From: Aeromicrobium terrae
GTDB lineage: Bacteria > Actinomycetota > Actinomycetes > Propionibacteriales > Nocardioidaceae
DNA: 64,000 bases
Assembly: GCF_008039565.1 (NCBI RefSeq)
Contig: NZ_VDUX01000001.1
Location: forward strand, 372,001 to 436,000
Direction of reading: 5' to 3'
Shown here: piece by piece, positions 16,695 through 30,383 of the stretch
Layout of the letters: every line of letters begins with the position of its first letter
Numbering within the stretch: the first letter of the stretch is position 1
The notes under the pieces: model-generated
The model's database searches: none
What the model saw: the letters and a program-made list of their open reading frames with translations, nothing else
What the model was told of the DNA's origin: nothing
Program-made: the position numbers and the translations under genes

Positions 16695-17329
16695 GCCGCG
16701 TCCTCCGACGCCTTCCGCAGGGCGCGGAGGAAAACCTCCGGCTCCTGGGCGCCCGAGACGCCGAACCGGCCGTCGAGCACGAAGAACGGGACGCCGCCGA
16801 TGCCGTACTCCCAGGCCTGAGCGATGTCGGCGTCGACCGCTGCGGCGTAGGTGCCGTCGGTCAGCGCGTCGACGACGAGCTCCCGGTCGAGCCCGACCTC
16901 GGCGGCCAGGTCGGCCAGGTCCTCGACGCGACCGACGTGCCGACCCTCCTCGAAGTACGCCTTGAGGAGCCGCTCTTTCAGCTCGACCTGCTTGCCGTGC
17001 GCCTTGGCGAGGTGGAGCGCCTGGTGGGCGAGCCGGGTGTTCGTGTGCTGCAGCGCGTCGTAGTCGTAGTGCAGGCCCACCGTCTCGGCGAGCTGCGTCA
17101 TCTGCGCGAGCATCTGCTCGGCCTGCGGTCGCGGGACGCGCTTGTGCAGCGCCAGGAAGTCGGACTCCGAGCCCTCGAAGTCGACCGGCGTGTCCGGCGC
17201 GAGCTCGAACGAGTGGTACTCGACCTCCACGTCGCCCTCGAACTCCTCGACCGCGGACTCGAACCTGCGCTTCCCGACGTAGCACCAGGGGCAGGCGATG
17301 TCGGACCAGATGTCCACCTTCAGGGTCAT
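16691..17329 (-). CDS. DsbA family (FrnE-like) thiol oxidoreductase
   Basis: 212 aa, without a signal peptide, so cytoplasmic. Thioredoxin-fold start VDIWSDIACPWCYVGKRRF gives the active-site CPWC at residues 13-16; the helical insert follows; GIGGVPFFVLDGRFGVSGAQ near 170-190 contains the cis-proline loop. The FrnE subfamily acts in thiol-disulfide exchange or isomerase-like reactions in actinobacteria and Deinococcus. It is divergent from tyrS and is followed, with a four-base overlap, by a tiny cysteine-pair ORF. Confidence 0.93.
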   Translation of the reverse strand: MTLKVDIWSDIACPWCYVGKRRFESAVEEFEGDVEVEYHSFELAPDTPVDFEGSESDFLALHKRVPRPQAEQMLAQMTQLAETVGLHYDYDALQHTNTRLAHQALHLAKAHGKQVELKERLLKAYFEEGRHVGRVEDLADLAAEVGLDRELVVDALTDGTYAAAVDADIAQAWEYGIGGVPFFVLDGRFGVSGAQEPEVFLRALRKASEDAA

Positions 17330-17406
17330 GTCCAGGTCAACCGTGTGCAGGTGCCAACGATTCCCCGGGAGGTCGTGGACCCGACGCTGGACGGCACTGA
17401 GACCAT

Positions 17407-18672
17407 GTGTCCGTGACTGACGTTCTCGACGACCTGGAAACGCGCGGCCTCGTCGCGCACTCCACCGACCGCGACGCGCTCGCGGCCGAGCTCGCCGCGG
17501 GACCGATCACGTTCTATGTCGGCTTTGACCCGACTGCGCCGAGCCTGCACGTCGGCAACCTCCTGCAGCTCCTGACCGCCCGGCGCCTCCAGCTCGCCGG
17601 CAACCGGCCGCTGCTGCTCGTCGGCGGCTCCACGGGTCTCATCGGCGACCCCAAGGAGTCCGGCGAGCGCGTCATGAACACCAAGGAGACGGTGGCCGAG
17701 TGGGTCGACCGGATCCGCGAGCAGGTGTCCCGGTTCGTCGACCTCGAGGGCGACCACGCCGGCACCCTGGTCAACAACCTCGACTGGACCGCGGGCCTCA
17801 GCACCATCGACTTCCTGCGCGACATCGGGAAGCACTTCCCGGTCAACCGGATGCTCGCCCGCGACGTCGTCAGCAGCCGGCTCGAGTCCGGCATCAGCTA
17901 CACCGAGTTCAGCTACGTCCTGCTCCAGTCGCTCGACTACCTCGAGCTGCACCGCCGCCACGGCTGCGTCCTCCAGACCGGCGGCAGTGACCAGTGGGGC
18001 AACATCACCGCCGGCGTCGAGCTCGTGCGTCGGGCCGACGGTCACCGCGTGCACGCGCTCGCGACGCCGCTCATCACCAAGGCCGACGGCAGCAAGTTCG
18101 GCAAGACCGAGGCCGGCACCGTCTGGCTCGACCCCGAGCTCACGAGCCCGTACGCCTTCTACCAGTCCTGGATCCAGGCCGAGGACTCCAAGGTGGGGGA
18201 GTACCTCAAGCAGTTCACGTTCGTCCCGGTCGACGAGATCGACGCCCTCATGGCCGAGCACGCCGAGAAGCCGCAGCTGCGCGCCGCCCAACGCCGCCTG
18301 GCCGCCGAGGTCACCGAGATCGTGCACGGCCGCGCCGAGGTGGAGGCCGCCGAGCTCGCGTCGGTGGCGCTGTTCGGCCGGGGTGAGCTCGCCGACCTCC
18401 CGGAGGCGACCCTCGCGGCCGCGCTCACCGAGGCCGGCGCGGTCGATCTGGCGGCCGCCGACGGACCCACCGTCACCGACGCCCTCACGGCCACCGGACT
18501 GGTGGCGAGCCGGTCCGAGGCGCGGCGCGCGGTGGCCGACGGCGGCGCCTACGTGAACAACCAGCGCGTCGACGACCCCGACCAGCTGCTCTCCGACACG
18601 CAGCTCCTGCACGGATCCTGGGCGGTCCTGCGGCGCGGAAAGCGCGCCGTTTCAGGGGTCCGGCTCACCTGA
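17407..18672 (+). CDS. tyrS: Tyrosine--tRNA ligase
   Basis: Class I synthetase (421 aa) charging tRNA-Tyr. DPTAPSLHVGNLLQL (around 41-50) carries the HIGH-like motif as HVGN; KFGKT at 230-234 is the KMSKS equivalent; TGGSDQWGNI lies between. The C-terminal S4-type domain (about 355-415; SEARRAVADGGAYVNNQRV) binds the long variable arm of tRNA-Tyr. GTG 17407 gives the family N-terminus. It is followed by the rRNA operon; I see no clear terminator between them. Confidence 0.97.
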   Translation: MSVTDVLDDLETRGLVAHSTDRDALAAELAAGPITFYVGFDPTAPSLHVGNLLQLLTARRLQLAGNRPLLLVGGSTGLIGDPKESGERVMNTKETVAEWVDRIREQVSRFVDLEGDHAGTLVNNLDWTAGLSTIDFLRDIGKHFPVNRMLARDVVSSRLESGISYTEFSYVLLQSLDYLELHRRHGCVLQTGGSDQWGNITAGVELVRRADGHRVHALATPLITKADGSKFGKTEAGTVWLDPELTSPYAFYQSWIQAEDSKVGEYLKQFTFVPVDEIDALMAEHAEKPQLRAAQRRLAAEVTEIVHGRAEVEAAELASVALFGRGELADLPEATLAAALTEAGAVDLAAADGPTVTDALTATGLVASRSEARRAVADGGAYVNNQRVDDPDQLLSDTQLLHGSWAVLRRGKRAVSGVRLT

Positions 18673-18716
18673 TCGGCTCATGTGGCTGGGGTCACAGTGT
18701 CGCGATTTGACCAGCG

Positions 18717-18745
18717 TGAATTCACCCCATAATCTTCTACACGTC
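18717..18745 (+). promoter_or_regulatory. rRNA promoter P1
   Basis: TTGACC (18717-18722) and TAATCT (18740-18745) are separated by 17 bases, a near-consensus vegetative promoter, about 415 bases before 16S. Confidence 0.75.
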
Positions 18746-18889
18746 GCCCGCTACGGCGGGGCGCAAGACCGGTCAGGTCGGGCGCCCGGAGCGGATGACC
18801 ACCTCACCGAAACGGTCTTGGATCCGGGTGCTTCGTGCCCCAGGAACCGGCTGCTGACAACGGGGGTGTGACTGAGCGGGACCCCGGTT

Positions 18890-18918
18890 TTGACCGGCGC
18901 AAACGCACAGTGTAAGTT
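18890..18918 (+). promoter_or_regulatory. rRNA promoter P2
   Basis: TTGACC (18890-18895) and TAAGTT (18913-18918) are separated by 17 bases, with the same -35 as P1. The start point would be near 18925, before the conserved leader box. Confidence 0.8.
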
Positions 18919-19080
18919 AGACGAGTTGCCCCGAAGCGGACGGCCGGAAGGCCCAGGCTGAGGTGAGCGTCTGATCCTTGAGAACTCAACAGTGTGCCAA
19001 AAGTCGACGAGATTAATCAGAAATACCCCCGTCGATGACAGCGGAGAGCTTCGGCTCGACGCGTGATCGATGGATCAATT

Positions 19081-19115
19081 CCGACAATTTATTTGTCAGC
19101 AAATAGTTTGTCGGG
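19081..19115 (+). other. AT-rich hairpin in the rRNA leader
   Basis: CCGACAATTTATTTG pairs with CAAATAGTTTGTCGG across the loop TCAG: 15 positions with two mismatches. It stands out in base composition from everything around it. It could be a processing or antitermination structure of the pre-16S leader. Confidence 0.6.
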
Positions 19116-19158
19116 GTCGAACAGATGTTGACCCTGTCCTTCGGGACCGGGGATTTTT

Positions 19159-21013
<1,855 letters not shown>

Positions 21014-21016
21014 TAA

Positions 21017-24120
<3,104 letters not shown>

Positions 24121-24147
24121 CTACACAGATACTGCGCGTCCACTGTG
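24121..24147 (+). other. 23S processing stem, 3' arm
   Basis: Complement of 20988-21013; CGCGTCCACTGTG (24135-24147) is the exact partner arm. The remaining bases to 24192 are the 23S-5S spacer with another small inverted repeat (GGTTCCCGA/TCGGGAACC, 24150-24174). Confidence 0.85.
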
Positions 24148-24192
24148 AGGTTCCCGAGATACGGTCGGGAACCCGATTGATATCTCCATAGA

Positions 24193-24311
24193 GTTTCGGC
24201 GACCATGGCGAGAGGGAAACACCCGGTCACATTCCGAACCCGGAAGTTAAGCCTCTCAGCGCCGATGGTACTGCGCGGGGGACTGCGTGGGAGAGTAGGA
24301 CGTCGCCGGAC
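24193..24311 (+). rRNA. rrf: 5S ribosomal RNA
   Basis: About 119 bases. The ends TTTCGGCGAC and GTCGCCGGAC pair as helix I; the interior has ATTCCGAACCCGGAAGTTAAG and GGGAGAGTAGGACGTCGCC as in other actinobacterial 5S genes. Exact ends are approximate. Confidence 0.95.
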
Positions 24312-24321
24312 AATCTTTAGC

Positions 24322-24351
24322 GCGAGGCCGCTCCTTCGGGGGCGGCCTCGC
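24322..24351 (+). terminator. Intrinsic terminator of the rRNA operon
   Basis: GCGAGGCCGC and GCGGCCTCGC form a perfect 10-bp stem around a TCCTTCGGGG loop, directly after 5S. The following T-tract is weak (TGCATTTCA), as often in high-GC genomes. Confidence 0.85.
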
Positions 24352-24374
24352 TGCATTTCACAGAAGGTGAGTAC

Positions 24375-25250
24375 ATGAACGACGCCAGGAAGCCGCGATC
24401 GAGCGGCGGCAAGCCGCCCCGTCGCGGCGCCGGCTCCGGCGGCCGCCCGGACGGCCGTGGTGCCGGCGGGCGCGGTAGACCTGCAGGTCAGCGCGGTGGC
24501 GGACGAGGTGCCGGCCAGCGCTCGGGTGGTTCTCGACGTGACTACCGCCGCGACGAGCCCGTCGAGCGGACCGCGGACCAGAAGATCTACGACGGCCCGC
24601 CGATCCCGGACGACGTCGGCGCGAAGGACCTCGACAAGCACGCCCGGCAGGCGCTCCAGTCCCTGCCGGAGAAGCTGCAGGAGCGCGTCGCCCGCCACCT
24701 GGTGATGGCCGGTCTCCTCATGCACGAGGACCCCGAGACCGCCTACCTGCACGCCCTCGCGGCCCGGGCGCGCGCCTCGCGCAACGGGCTCATCCGTGAG
24801 GCCTGCGGTGAGACCGCCTACGCGGCCGGCAAGTTCGCCGAGGCGCTGTCGGAGTTCCGTGCCGCCCGCCGGATGAACGGACAGCAGTACTACGCCCCGA
24901 TGATGGCCGACTGCGAGCGTGCGCTCGGTCGCCCGGAGAAGGCGCTCGCGTACGACACCCCGGAGACCCGCTCCCACCTCGACGAGGCCGGCCAGATCGA
25001 GCTGTCGATCGTGGTGGCCGGCGCTCGGCGCGACCTCGGCCAGGTCGACGCCGCACTGCGTCTGCTGGAGACCGAGCCGCTGCACAGCAAGTCACGTGCC
25101 GACTGGGTCGCACGACTGCGCTACGCGTACGCCGACACCCTGCTCGCCGGCGGCCGCACCGAGGAGGCCGTGGAGTGGTTCCACCGCGTGGTGGCCGTCG
25201 ACGGCAACAAGATGACGGATGCCGAGGAACGGCTCGCCGAGCTCACCTGA
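24375..25250 (+). CDS. TPR-like protein with Arg/Gly-rich N-terminus
   Basis: 291 aa. Residues 1-60 are disordered and rich in Arg/Gly (GRGAGGRGRPAGQRGGGRGA), a composition seen in RNA-binding tails. From about 70 on it is helical with TPR-like repeats: RVARHLVMAGLLMHEDPETAYLHA, ACGETAYAAGKFAEALSEFR, LRYAYADTLLAGGRTEEAVEWF. It lacks known catalytic motifs. A good AAGGTGAG site precedes ATG 24375. Homologues sit at the same place upstream of the HAD-tlyA-nadK-recN run in related genomes (from memory). Function unknown; a role with RNA or ribosome-related partners would be a guess. Confidence 0.85.
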   Translation: MNDARKPRSSGGKPPRRGAGSGGRPDGRGAGGRGRPAGQRGGGRGAGQRSGGSRRDYRRDEPVERTADQKIYDGPPIPDDVGAKDLDKHARQALQSLPEKLQERVARHLVMAGLLMHEDPETAYLHALAARARASRNGLIREACGETAYAAGKFAEALSEFRAARRMNGQQYYAPMMADCERALGRPEKALAYDTPETRSHLDEAGQIELSIVVAGARRDLGQVDAALRLLETEPLHSKSRADWVARLRYAYADTLLAGGRTEEAVEWFHRVVAVDGNKMTDAEERLAELT

Positions 25251-25338
25251 TCGTCCACAGCCGCGGCGCCGCGACGGCGTGTCCACACCGCCGGTCGCGG
25301 CCCTCGTGGCACCGGACGGCCTCCGCGATGGTCGGAGG

Positions 25339-25686
25339 ATGCAGACTGATTCCCTCACCTCCGACACCATCAACCTCGTCCAGCTGCGCGGCCGCGTCTC
25401 TGCCGACCCGCTCGCGCGGATGCTGCCCAGCGGCGACGAGGTCGTCTCGTTCCGGCTGATCGTCCCGCGGAGCGCCAACGCCCGGCGTCGCTCGAAGCAG
25501 CGGGTCGACACGATCGAGTGCTCCGCCTGGAACGCGAAGCTCCGCAAGAAAGCACGCTCGCTCGAGGCGGGCGACGAGGTGACCGTGAGCGGTGAGCTGC
25601 GTCGACGGTTCTCCCGAGGCGCGGCCGGCCCGATGAGCTGGGTCAGCGTCGACCTCGACACCTGCGAGCGTGCGGCACGGGACTAG
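25339..25686 (+). CDS. Single-stranded DNA-binding protein-like OB-fold protein
   Basis: 115 aa, a single SSB-type OB fold: NLVQLRGRVSADPLARMLPS, EVVSFRLIVPRS, DTIECSAWNAKLRKKARSLEAGDEVTVSGELRRRF. It lacks the Gly-rich linker and acidic C-terminal tip of a housekeeping Ssb, so it is probably a paralogue rather than the replication SSB. The ATG at 25339 has GGAGG immediately upstream, too close for a normal site; an in-frame GTG at 25306 is an alternative start. It sits between the TPR gene and the HAD phosphatase. Confidence 0.8.
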   Translation: MQTDSLTSDTINLVQLRGRVSADPLARMLPSGDEVVSFRLIVPRSANARRRSKQRVDTIECSAWNAKLRKKARSLEAGDEVTVSGELRRRFSRGAAGPMSWVSVDLDTCERAARD

Positions 25687-25695
25687 CCTCGCCGC

Positions 25696-26697
25696 ATGAG
25701 CCTCGCGTCGTCCGACCAGCCGCTCACCCAGGTGCACGACGCGGCGCTGCTCGACCTCGACGGCGTCGTCTACGTCGGCGCCGACGCCGTGCCGGGAGCC
25801 GTCGAGGCCATCGAGGGCGCACGCGGGGACGGTCTGCGGATCGCCTACCTGACCAACAACGCGTCCCGGACGGCCCGGGAGGTCGCTCAGCACCTGCGCG
25901 ACCTGGGCCTGACCGCCGAGGACACCGACGTCGTGACCGCTGCCGAGGCCGTCGCCCACCTGGTGGCGGACGCCGTGCCCGAGGGCGCGGCGGTGCTGCT
26001 GGTCGGTGGCGAGGGCCTGCGCGAGCCGCTGGAGCGGCGCGGTCTGCGCTGCGTGCAGTCGGCGGACGACCAGCCGGCCGCCGTGGTCCAGGGCTTCCAC
26101 CCCGATCTCGCCTGGCGAGTGCTCGCCGAGGCGTCCTACGCGATCGAACGTGGAGTGCCGTGGTTCGCGAGCAACGCGGACCTCACGATCCCGACCGACC
26201 GCGGCATCGCTCCCGGCAACGGGTCGCTGATCCAGGCGGTGAGCAACGCCACGGGGCAGCGGCCCACGGTCGCGGGCAAGCCCGAGCGAGCCCTCTTCGA
26301 CGAGACGGTCGAGCGGGTCGGGGCCCAGCGTCCACTGATGGTCGGCGACCGGTTCGACACCGACATCGACGGCGCCGTGAACGCCGGGATCGACAGCCTG
26401 GCGGTGCTGACGGGGGTGGGGACGCTCGCCGGACTGCTCGAGCTCGAGCCGGGCCACCGGCCCACCTACGTGGCACACGACGTGTCGGGACTGCTCGAGC
26501 CCCATCCGCCCGTCGAGGTCGGAGACGACGCGGCCACCTGTGGCGACGCCCGGGCGCACGTCGACGACGGCACGGTCGCGTTGAGGTCCGGCGAGCCGGC
26601 GTCGCTGGAGGCCCTGCGCGCCGTGGTGGCGCTCGCGTGGGCGTGGCGCGACCGTTCCGGGTCTGCACCGCGCCTGGATGGGACACTGGAGACATGA
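25696..26697 (+). CDS. HAD-superfamily (NagD-like) phosphatase
   Basis: 333 aa. HAD motif I is LLDLDGVVYVG with nucleophile D20 and acid D22; motif II is YLTNNAS; the lysine motif is in VAGKPERALF; motif IV is MVGDRFDTDIDGAVNAG. A C2 cap lies between motifs II and III. This is the class IIA (NagD / glycerol-3-phosphate phosphatase) group; the Rv1692 homologue, which occupies the same syntenic slot, was described as a glycerol-3-phosphate phosphatase (memory). The last 90 residues are an extra domain. ATG overlap with the next small gene. Confidence 0.92.
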   Translation: MSLASSDQPLTQVHDAALLDLDGVVYVGADAVPGAVEAIEGARGDGLRIAYLTNNASRTAREVAQHLRDLGLTAEDTDVVTAAEAVAHLVADAVPEGAAVLLVGGEGLREPLERRGLRCVQSADDQPAAVVQGFHPDLAWRVLAEASYAIERGVPWFASNADLTIPTDRGIAPGNGSLIQAVSNATGQRPTVAGKPERALFDETVERVGAQRPLMVGDRFDTDIDGAVNAGIDSLAVLTGVGTLAGLLELEPGHRPTYVAHDVSGLLEPHPPVEVGDDAATCGDARAHVDDGTVALRSGEPASLEALRAVVALAWAWRDRSGSAPRLDGTLET

Positions 26698-26939
26698 CCG
26701 AACCGGAGCCGCAGCCCGTCACCGACGCCGCCGAGGCCGACGTCGTCGACACCGTCGACGACGTGCTGGCGCGCGCCCGGGAGGCAGCAGCCGGCCATCC
26801 GGGCCTCGAGGAGGCGCTCCGCCGACTCGACGGACTGGACGAGCTGGACGTCGAGCACCATCCGGAGGCGTTCGACGCGGTCCACCGTGCCCTGCGGGAG
26901 GCGCTGGCCGAGGCCGGGAACTCTCCGGAATCGACGTGA
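26694..26939 (+). CDS. Small conserved acidic protein of the tlyA cluster
   Basis: 81 aa, acidic, helical: an N-terminal Glu/Asp-rich stretch, then AREAAAGHPGLEEALRRLDGLDELDVEHHPEAFDAVHRALREAL. It overlaps the phosphatase stop (ATGA) and the tlyA start (GTGA), so expression is coupled. A short uncharacterised gene lies in the same place in mycobacteria (Rv1693). No functional motif is visible. Confidence 0.85.
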   Translation: MTEPEPQPVTDAAEADVVDTVDDVLARAREAAAGHPGLEEALRRLDGLDELDVEHHPEAFDAVHRALREALAEAGNSPEST

Positions 26940-27751
26940 CGCGTCGGGTCAGGCTCGACGCCGAGCTGGTCCGGCGTGACCTCGCCCGGTCGCGCGAGCA
27001 CGCCGGCACCCTCATCCAGGGCGGTGCCGTCATGGTCGGCGGTAGGGTCGCCACGAAGGCGGCGACGCAGGTCGGCACGGACCAGCCGATCGTCGTCCGC
27101 GCCACCGACGATCCCGCGTGGGCGTCGCGCGGCGCCTACAAGCTGCTCGGAGCACTCGAGGTGTTCGAGCCGCAGGGCCTCGACGTCAGCGGCCGACGCT
27201 GCCTGGACGCCGGTGCCTCCACCGGTGGCTTCACCGACGTCCTGCTCCGCCGCGGGGCCCGCGAGGTCTGCGCGGTCGACGTCGGGTACGGCCAGCTGGT
27301 CTGGGCGCTGCAGTCCGACGATCGCGTCCACGTGTTCGACCGCACAAACGTGCGCACGCTCGAGCCCGGCGACATCGGCGGTGAGGTCGACCTCGTCGTC
27401 TCGGATCTGTCGTTCATCTCCCTTACCGTGGTGATGCCGGCACTCACCCGCGTGTGCAAGCAGGAGGGCGACATCGTGCTGATGATCAAGCCGCAGTTCG
27501 AGGTGGGCCGCGCGAACCTCGGCAAGAACGGCGTCGTCCGGGACCCGGCTCTCCACGCCGACGCCGTGCACCGCGTCTGCCTCTCCGCCCAGGAGCACGG
27601 CTGGGGTACGCGCGCCCTGGCGCCCAGTCCACTGCCCGGTCCCGCCGGCAACGTCGAGTACTTCTGCTGGCTCCGCACGGACGCCGACGCCCCGAGCGAC
27701 CAGGCGGCCCGCGAGGTCGTCGCGGCCGGACCGCTGGAGGCCCCGCGATGA
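26936..27751 (+). CDS. tlyA: TlyA-family rRNA 2'-O-methyltransferase
   Basis: 271 aa. N-terminal S4 RNA-binding domain (about 3-64: RLDAELVRRDLARSREHAGT, GGAVMVGGRVATKAATQV), then an FtsJ/RrmJ Rossmann methyltransferase (LDAGASTGGFTDVLL SAM-binding motif near 91-103; DLVVSDLSFISL with the catalytic Asp; MIKPQFEVG with the catalytic Lys). In mycobacteria TlyA methylates 16S C1409 and 23S C1920 and confers capreomycin sensitivity. Start GTG overlaps the preceding stop. Confidence 0.95.
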   Translation: MTRRVRLDAELVRRDLARSREHAGTLIQGGAVMVGGRVATKAATQVGTDQPIVVRATDDPAWASRGAYKLLGALEVFEPQGLDVSGRRCLDAGASTGGFTDVLLRRGAREVCAVDVGYGQLVWALQSDDRVHVFDRTNVRTLEPGDIGGEVDLVVSDLSFISLTVVMPALTRVCKQEGDIVLMIKPQFEVGRANLGKNGVVRDPALHADAVHRVCLSAQEHGWGTRALAPSPLPGPAGNVEYFCWLRTDADAPSDQAAREVVAAGPLEAPR

Positions 27752-28698
27752 GGACCGTGCTGATCATCATCCACGCCGCGCGCGAAGAGGCGGCGAAGGT
27801 CGCCGCCGCGTTCGCCACCGACGTCCGCTCCGCCGGCATGGGTGTCCGCGTCCTCGACTCGGACGCCGACGCGCTGGCGCAGGCTGGTCTGGAGGACCCG
27901 GAGGTGGTCGCGGCGGAGGCCGGGGCCGCGCGCGACTGCGAGCTGGCCGTCGTCTTCGGTGGCGACGGCACCATCCTGCGCGGGGCGGAGATGTGCCGCG
28001 GCACGGGCACGCCGGTGCTCGGCGTCAACCTGGGCCACGTCGGCTTCCTGGCCGAGGCGGACGCCGAGGACGTGCACGCCGTGGTCCAGGGCGTCGTCGA
28101 CCGGACCTACACCGTCGAGGAGCGACTCACCGTCGACGTGTCCGTCAAGGTCGGGGGAGAGGTCGTCGCCACCAACTGGGCGCTGAACGAGGCGTCGGTC
28201 GAGAAGGCGGCGCGCGAGCGGATGCTGGAGCTGGTCGTCGAGATCGACGGCCGCCCGGTGTCCCGGTGGGGCTGCGACGGCGTCGTCTGCGCCACGCCCA
28301 CGGGATCGACGGCCTACAACTTCAGCGCGGGCGGTCCGGTCGTGTGGCCGGAGGTCGCCGCGCTGCTCATGGTGCCGATCAGCGCGCACGCCCTGTTCGC
28401 CCGGCCGATGGTCGTCTCACCGGACTCGACCCTCGCGATCGAGGTCGTGGGGGAGGTCTCGACCGGCGTCGTGTGGTGCGACGGTCGTCGTGCCGCGGAC
28501 CTGCCGGTCGGCGCTCGGGTCGAGGTCGTCCGCGGTGCCGAGACCGTCCGTCTCGCCCGGCTCCACACCGCGCCCTTCGCCGATCGCCTGGTGCGCAAGT
28601 TCGACCTGCCGGTCACGGGCTGGCGCGGCTCGGCGGAGCGACGGAACGGAACATCGGCAGGGATGCCGGGCCCTGGGCGGCAGGATGGCACAGCCTGA
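27748..28698 (+). CDS. nadK: NAD kinase
   Basis: Phosphorylates NAD to NADP. 316 aa. The GGDG motif is at about 71-74 (VVFGGDGTILRG), followed by GVNLGHVGFLAE, the NE-containing NWALNEASVEK and the diglycine segment CATPTGSTAYNFSAGGPVV. Homologues end at about RKFDLPVTGWRG; here a further 20 or so residues follow, and the last 14 (from TSAGMPGPG on) are encoded by a dispersed repeat copy (28656-28690). ATG 27748 overlaps the tlyA stop. The stop shares one base with recN. Confidence 0.96.
   Translation: MRTVLIIIHAAREEAAKVAAAFATDVRSAGMGVRVLDSDADALAQAGLEDPEVVAAEAGAARDCELAVVFGGDGTILRGAEMCRGTGTPVLGVNLGHVGFLAEADAEDVHAVVQGVVDRTYTVEERLTVDVSVKVGGEVVATNWALNEASVEKAARERMLELVVEIDGRPVSRWGCDGVVCATPTGSTAYNFSAGGPVVWPEVAALLMVPISAHALFARPMVVSPDSTLAIEVVGEVSTGVVWCDGRRAADLPVGARVEVVRGAETVRLARLHTAPFADRLVRKFDLPVTGWRGSAERRNGTSAGMPGPGRQDGTA
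28656..28690 (+). repeat. Dispersed intragenic palindromic repeat, copy 3 (3' end of nadK)
   Basis: Begins GGCAGGGATGCC, continues GGGCCCTGGGCGGCAGG and ends ATGGCA. TGCCG and CGGCA arms enclose GGCCCTGGG. It encodes the C-terminal extension of NadK in a different reading frame from the argD and pyrG copies, and its AGGATGG (28682-28688) is the only ribosome-site-like string before the recN ATG. Confidence 0.75.
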
Positions 28699-30383
28699 TG
28701 TGGCAGCACCTCACCCTGTCGTCCCTGGGCGTCATCGACTCCGCCGAGCTCGAACTCGGACCCGGGTTCACCGTCATCACCGGTGAGACGGGTGCCGGCA
28801 AGACCATGGTCGTCACGGCGCTCGGGCTCCTGCGCGGCGACCGCGCGGATCTCGGACTCGTGCGCACCGGCACCGACCGCGCCCGCGTCGAGGCCGAGAT
28901 CGCCGTGCCCGAGGGGTCGAGCGTCGAGGAGACGGTCGTCGACGCCGGCGGTCAGCTCGACGACGGGGTCGTCGTCCTCGCGCGCTCGCTGTCGGCACAG
29001 GGCCGGTCGCGAGCCTTCGCCGGCGGCGCCACCGTGCCGGCCGGTCTGCTCGCCGAGGTCACCGACGAGCTCGTCGCGGTGCACGGCCAGTCCGACCAGC
29101 ACCGGTTGCTTCGCGCGGCCGCCCAGCGCGAGGCGCTCGACCGGTTCGCCGGAGAGCCGGTCAAGGACGCCCTGGCCGAGTACGTCCCGGCCTACACCCG
29201 CCTGCGGGCGATCGAGCGTCGGCTCGACGAGCTCCGCACCCACGCACAGGAACGGGCCCGCGAGCTCGACCTGCTCCGGCACGGTCTCGACGAGATCGCC
29301 GCCGTGGAGCCGGTGACCGACGAGGACGAGGACCTCAAGGTCGAGGCCGGGCGGCTCGGGCACGTCGAGGCGCTCGTCCGGGCCGCTCTCGGTGCCCACG
29401 AGGCCCTGGCGAGCGACGACGACGCCGGGTCCGCGCGTGACCTCGTCGCCGCCGCGTCCGCCGCGCTCGACGAGGCCGCCGGCCACGACCCTGACCTCGA
29501 CGCGCTCGCCGCGCGCGTGCGCGAGGTCAGCATCGTGGTCGACGACGTCGCCGGAGAGCTCAGCGCGTACGCCGACGGAGTCGAGGTCGACCCGGCCCGG
29601 CTGGCCGTCGTGCAGGAGCGCATCGCGGCCCTCACCACCCTGCAGCGCAAGTACGGCCCCACGCTTGCCGACGTCCTGACGTGGCAGGAGAAGGCCGCGG
29701 CGCGTCTCACCGAGCTCGACTCCGACGACGACACCGTGGCCGGGCTGGAGGCCGAGCGCGACCGGCTCGAGCCGGAGGTCCGGCGGATGGCCGCCCGACT
29801 CAGCGAGCTGCGCGCCGAGGCGGGGGAGCGGCTCAGCGGGCTGGTGGACACCGAGCTGGCCCAGCTGTCGATGCCGTCGGCCCACCTCGTGGTGCGGGTC
29901 GACAGTGCTGACGGTGCCGCGCTCACCGCTCACGGCACCGACGACGTCGAGCTGCTGTTCTCGGCCAACGCCGGCTCGCCGGAGCGTCCGCTCGCGAAGG
30001 GCGCCAGCGGGGGAGAGCTGTCCCGTCTGATGCTGGCTCTCGAGGTCGTGCTCGCCGACCGCACCACGGTCCCCACGCTCGTGTTCGACGAGGTGGACGC
30101 CGGCATCGGCGGCAAGGCGGCGGTGGAGGTCGGCCGGCGGCTCTCTCGGCTCGCCGAGCACGCCCAGGTCCTCGCCGTCACCCACCTGCCGCAGGTCGCG
30201 GCGTTCGCCGACCACCACTTCCGGGTCACCAAGGACGACGACGGCATCGTCACCAGCAGCTCGGTCGTCCGGCTCGACGAGTCGGACCGGGTCGACGAGC
30301 TGGCCCGCATGCTCGCGGGTCAGGAGGACTCCGCCACGGCGCAGGCGCACGCCCGCGAGCTGCTCGAGCTCGCCCGCGGCTAG
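28698..30383 (+). CDS. recN: DNA repair protein RecN
   Basis: SMC-like ATPase (561 aa) acting in double-strand break repair. Walker A GETGAGKT lies at about 29-36; a long Ala/Glu/Arg coiled-coil region fills the middle; the ABC signature is [19 protein letters not shown]; Walker B is [16 protein letters not shown] near 460-472, and [14 protein letters not shown] carries the switch His. No SOS box is visible upstream, since the gene is embedded in the tlyA-nadK operon. It converges with the cyclase gene with a four-base overlap of the stops. Confidence 0.96.
   Translation: MWQHLTLSSLGVIDSAELELGPGFTVITGETGAGKTMVVTALGLLRGDRADLGLVRTGTDRARVEAEIAVPEGSSVEETVVDAGGQLDDGVVVLARSLSAQGRSRAFAGGATVPAGLLAEVTDELVAVHGQSDQHRLLRAAAQREALDRFAGEPVKDALAEYVPAYTRLRAIERRLDELRTHAQERARELDLLRHGLDEIAAVEPVTDEDEDLKVEAGRLGHVEALVRAALGAHEALASDDDAGSARDLVAAASAALDEAAGHDPDLDALAARVREVSIVVDDVAGELSAYADGVEVDPARLAVVQERIAALTTLQRKYGPTLADVLTWQEKAAARLTELDSDDDTVAGLEAERDRLEPEVRRMAARLSELRAEAGERLSGLVDTELAQLSMPSAHLVVRVDSADGAALTAHGTDDVELLFSANAGSPERPLAKGASGGELSRLMLALEVVLADRTTVPTLVFDEVDAGIGGKAAVEVGRRLSRLAEHAQVLAVTHLPQVAAFADHHFRVTKDDDGIVTSSSVVRLDESDRVDELARMLAGQEDSATAQAHARELLELARG

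Larger units (their letters stand above)
18673..19158 (+). other. rRNA operon promoter and leader region
   Basis: 486 bases with no convincing gene (a 63-codon frame at 18680-18871 has no ribosome site or family). It holds two sigma-A-type promoters (18717 and 18890), a CTTGAGAACTCAACAGTGTG box at 18977-18996 that recurs in similar form before 23S (20978-20994), and an AT-rich hairpin at 19081-19115. The lower GC content fits an rRNA leader. Confidence 0.85.

Noticed and set aside
18680-18871. 63-codon frame between tyrS and the rRNA operon
   Set aside because: No ribosome site, no family resemblance, and it overlaps rRNA promoter P1.
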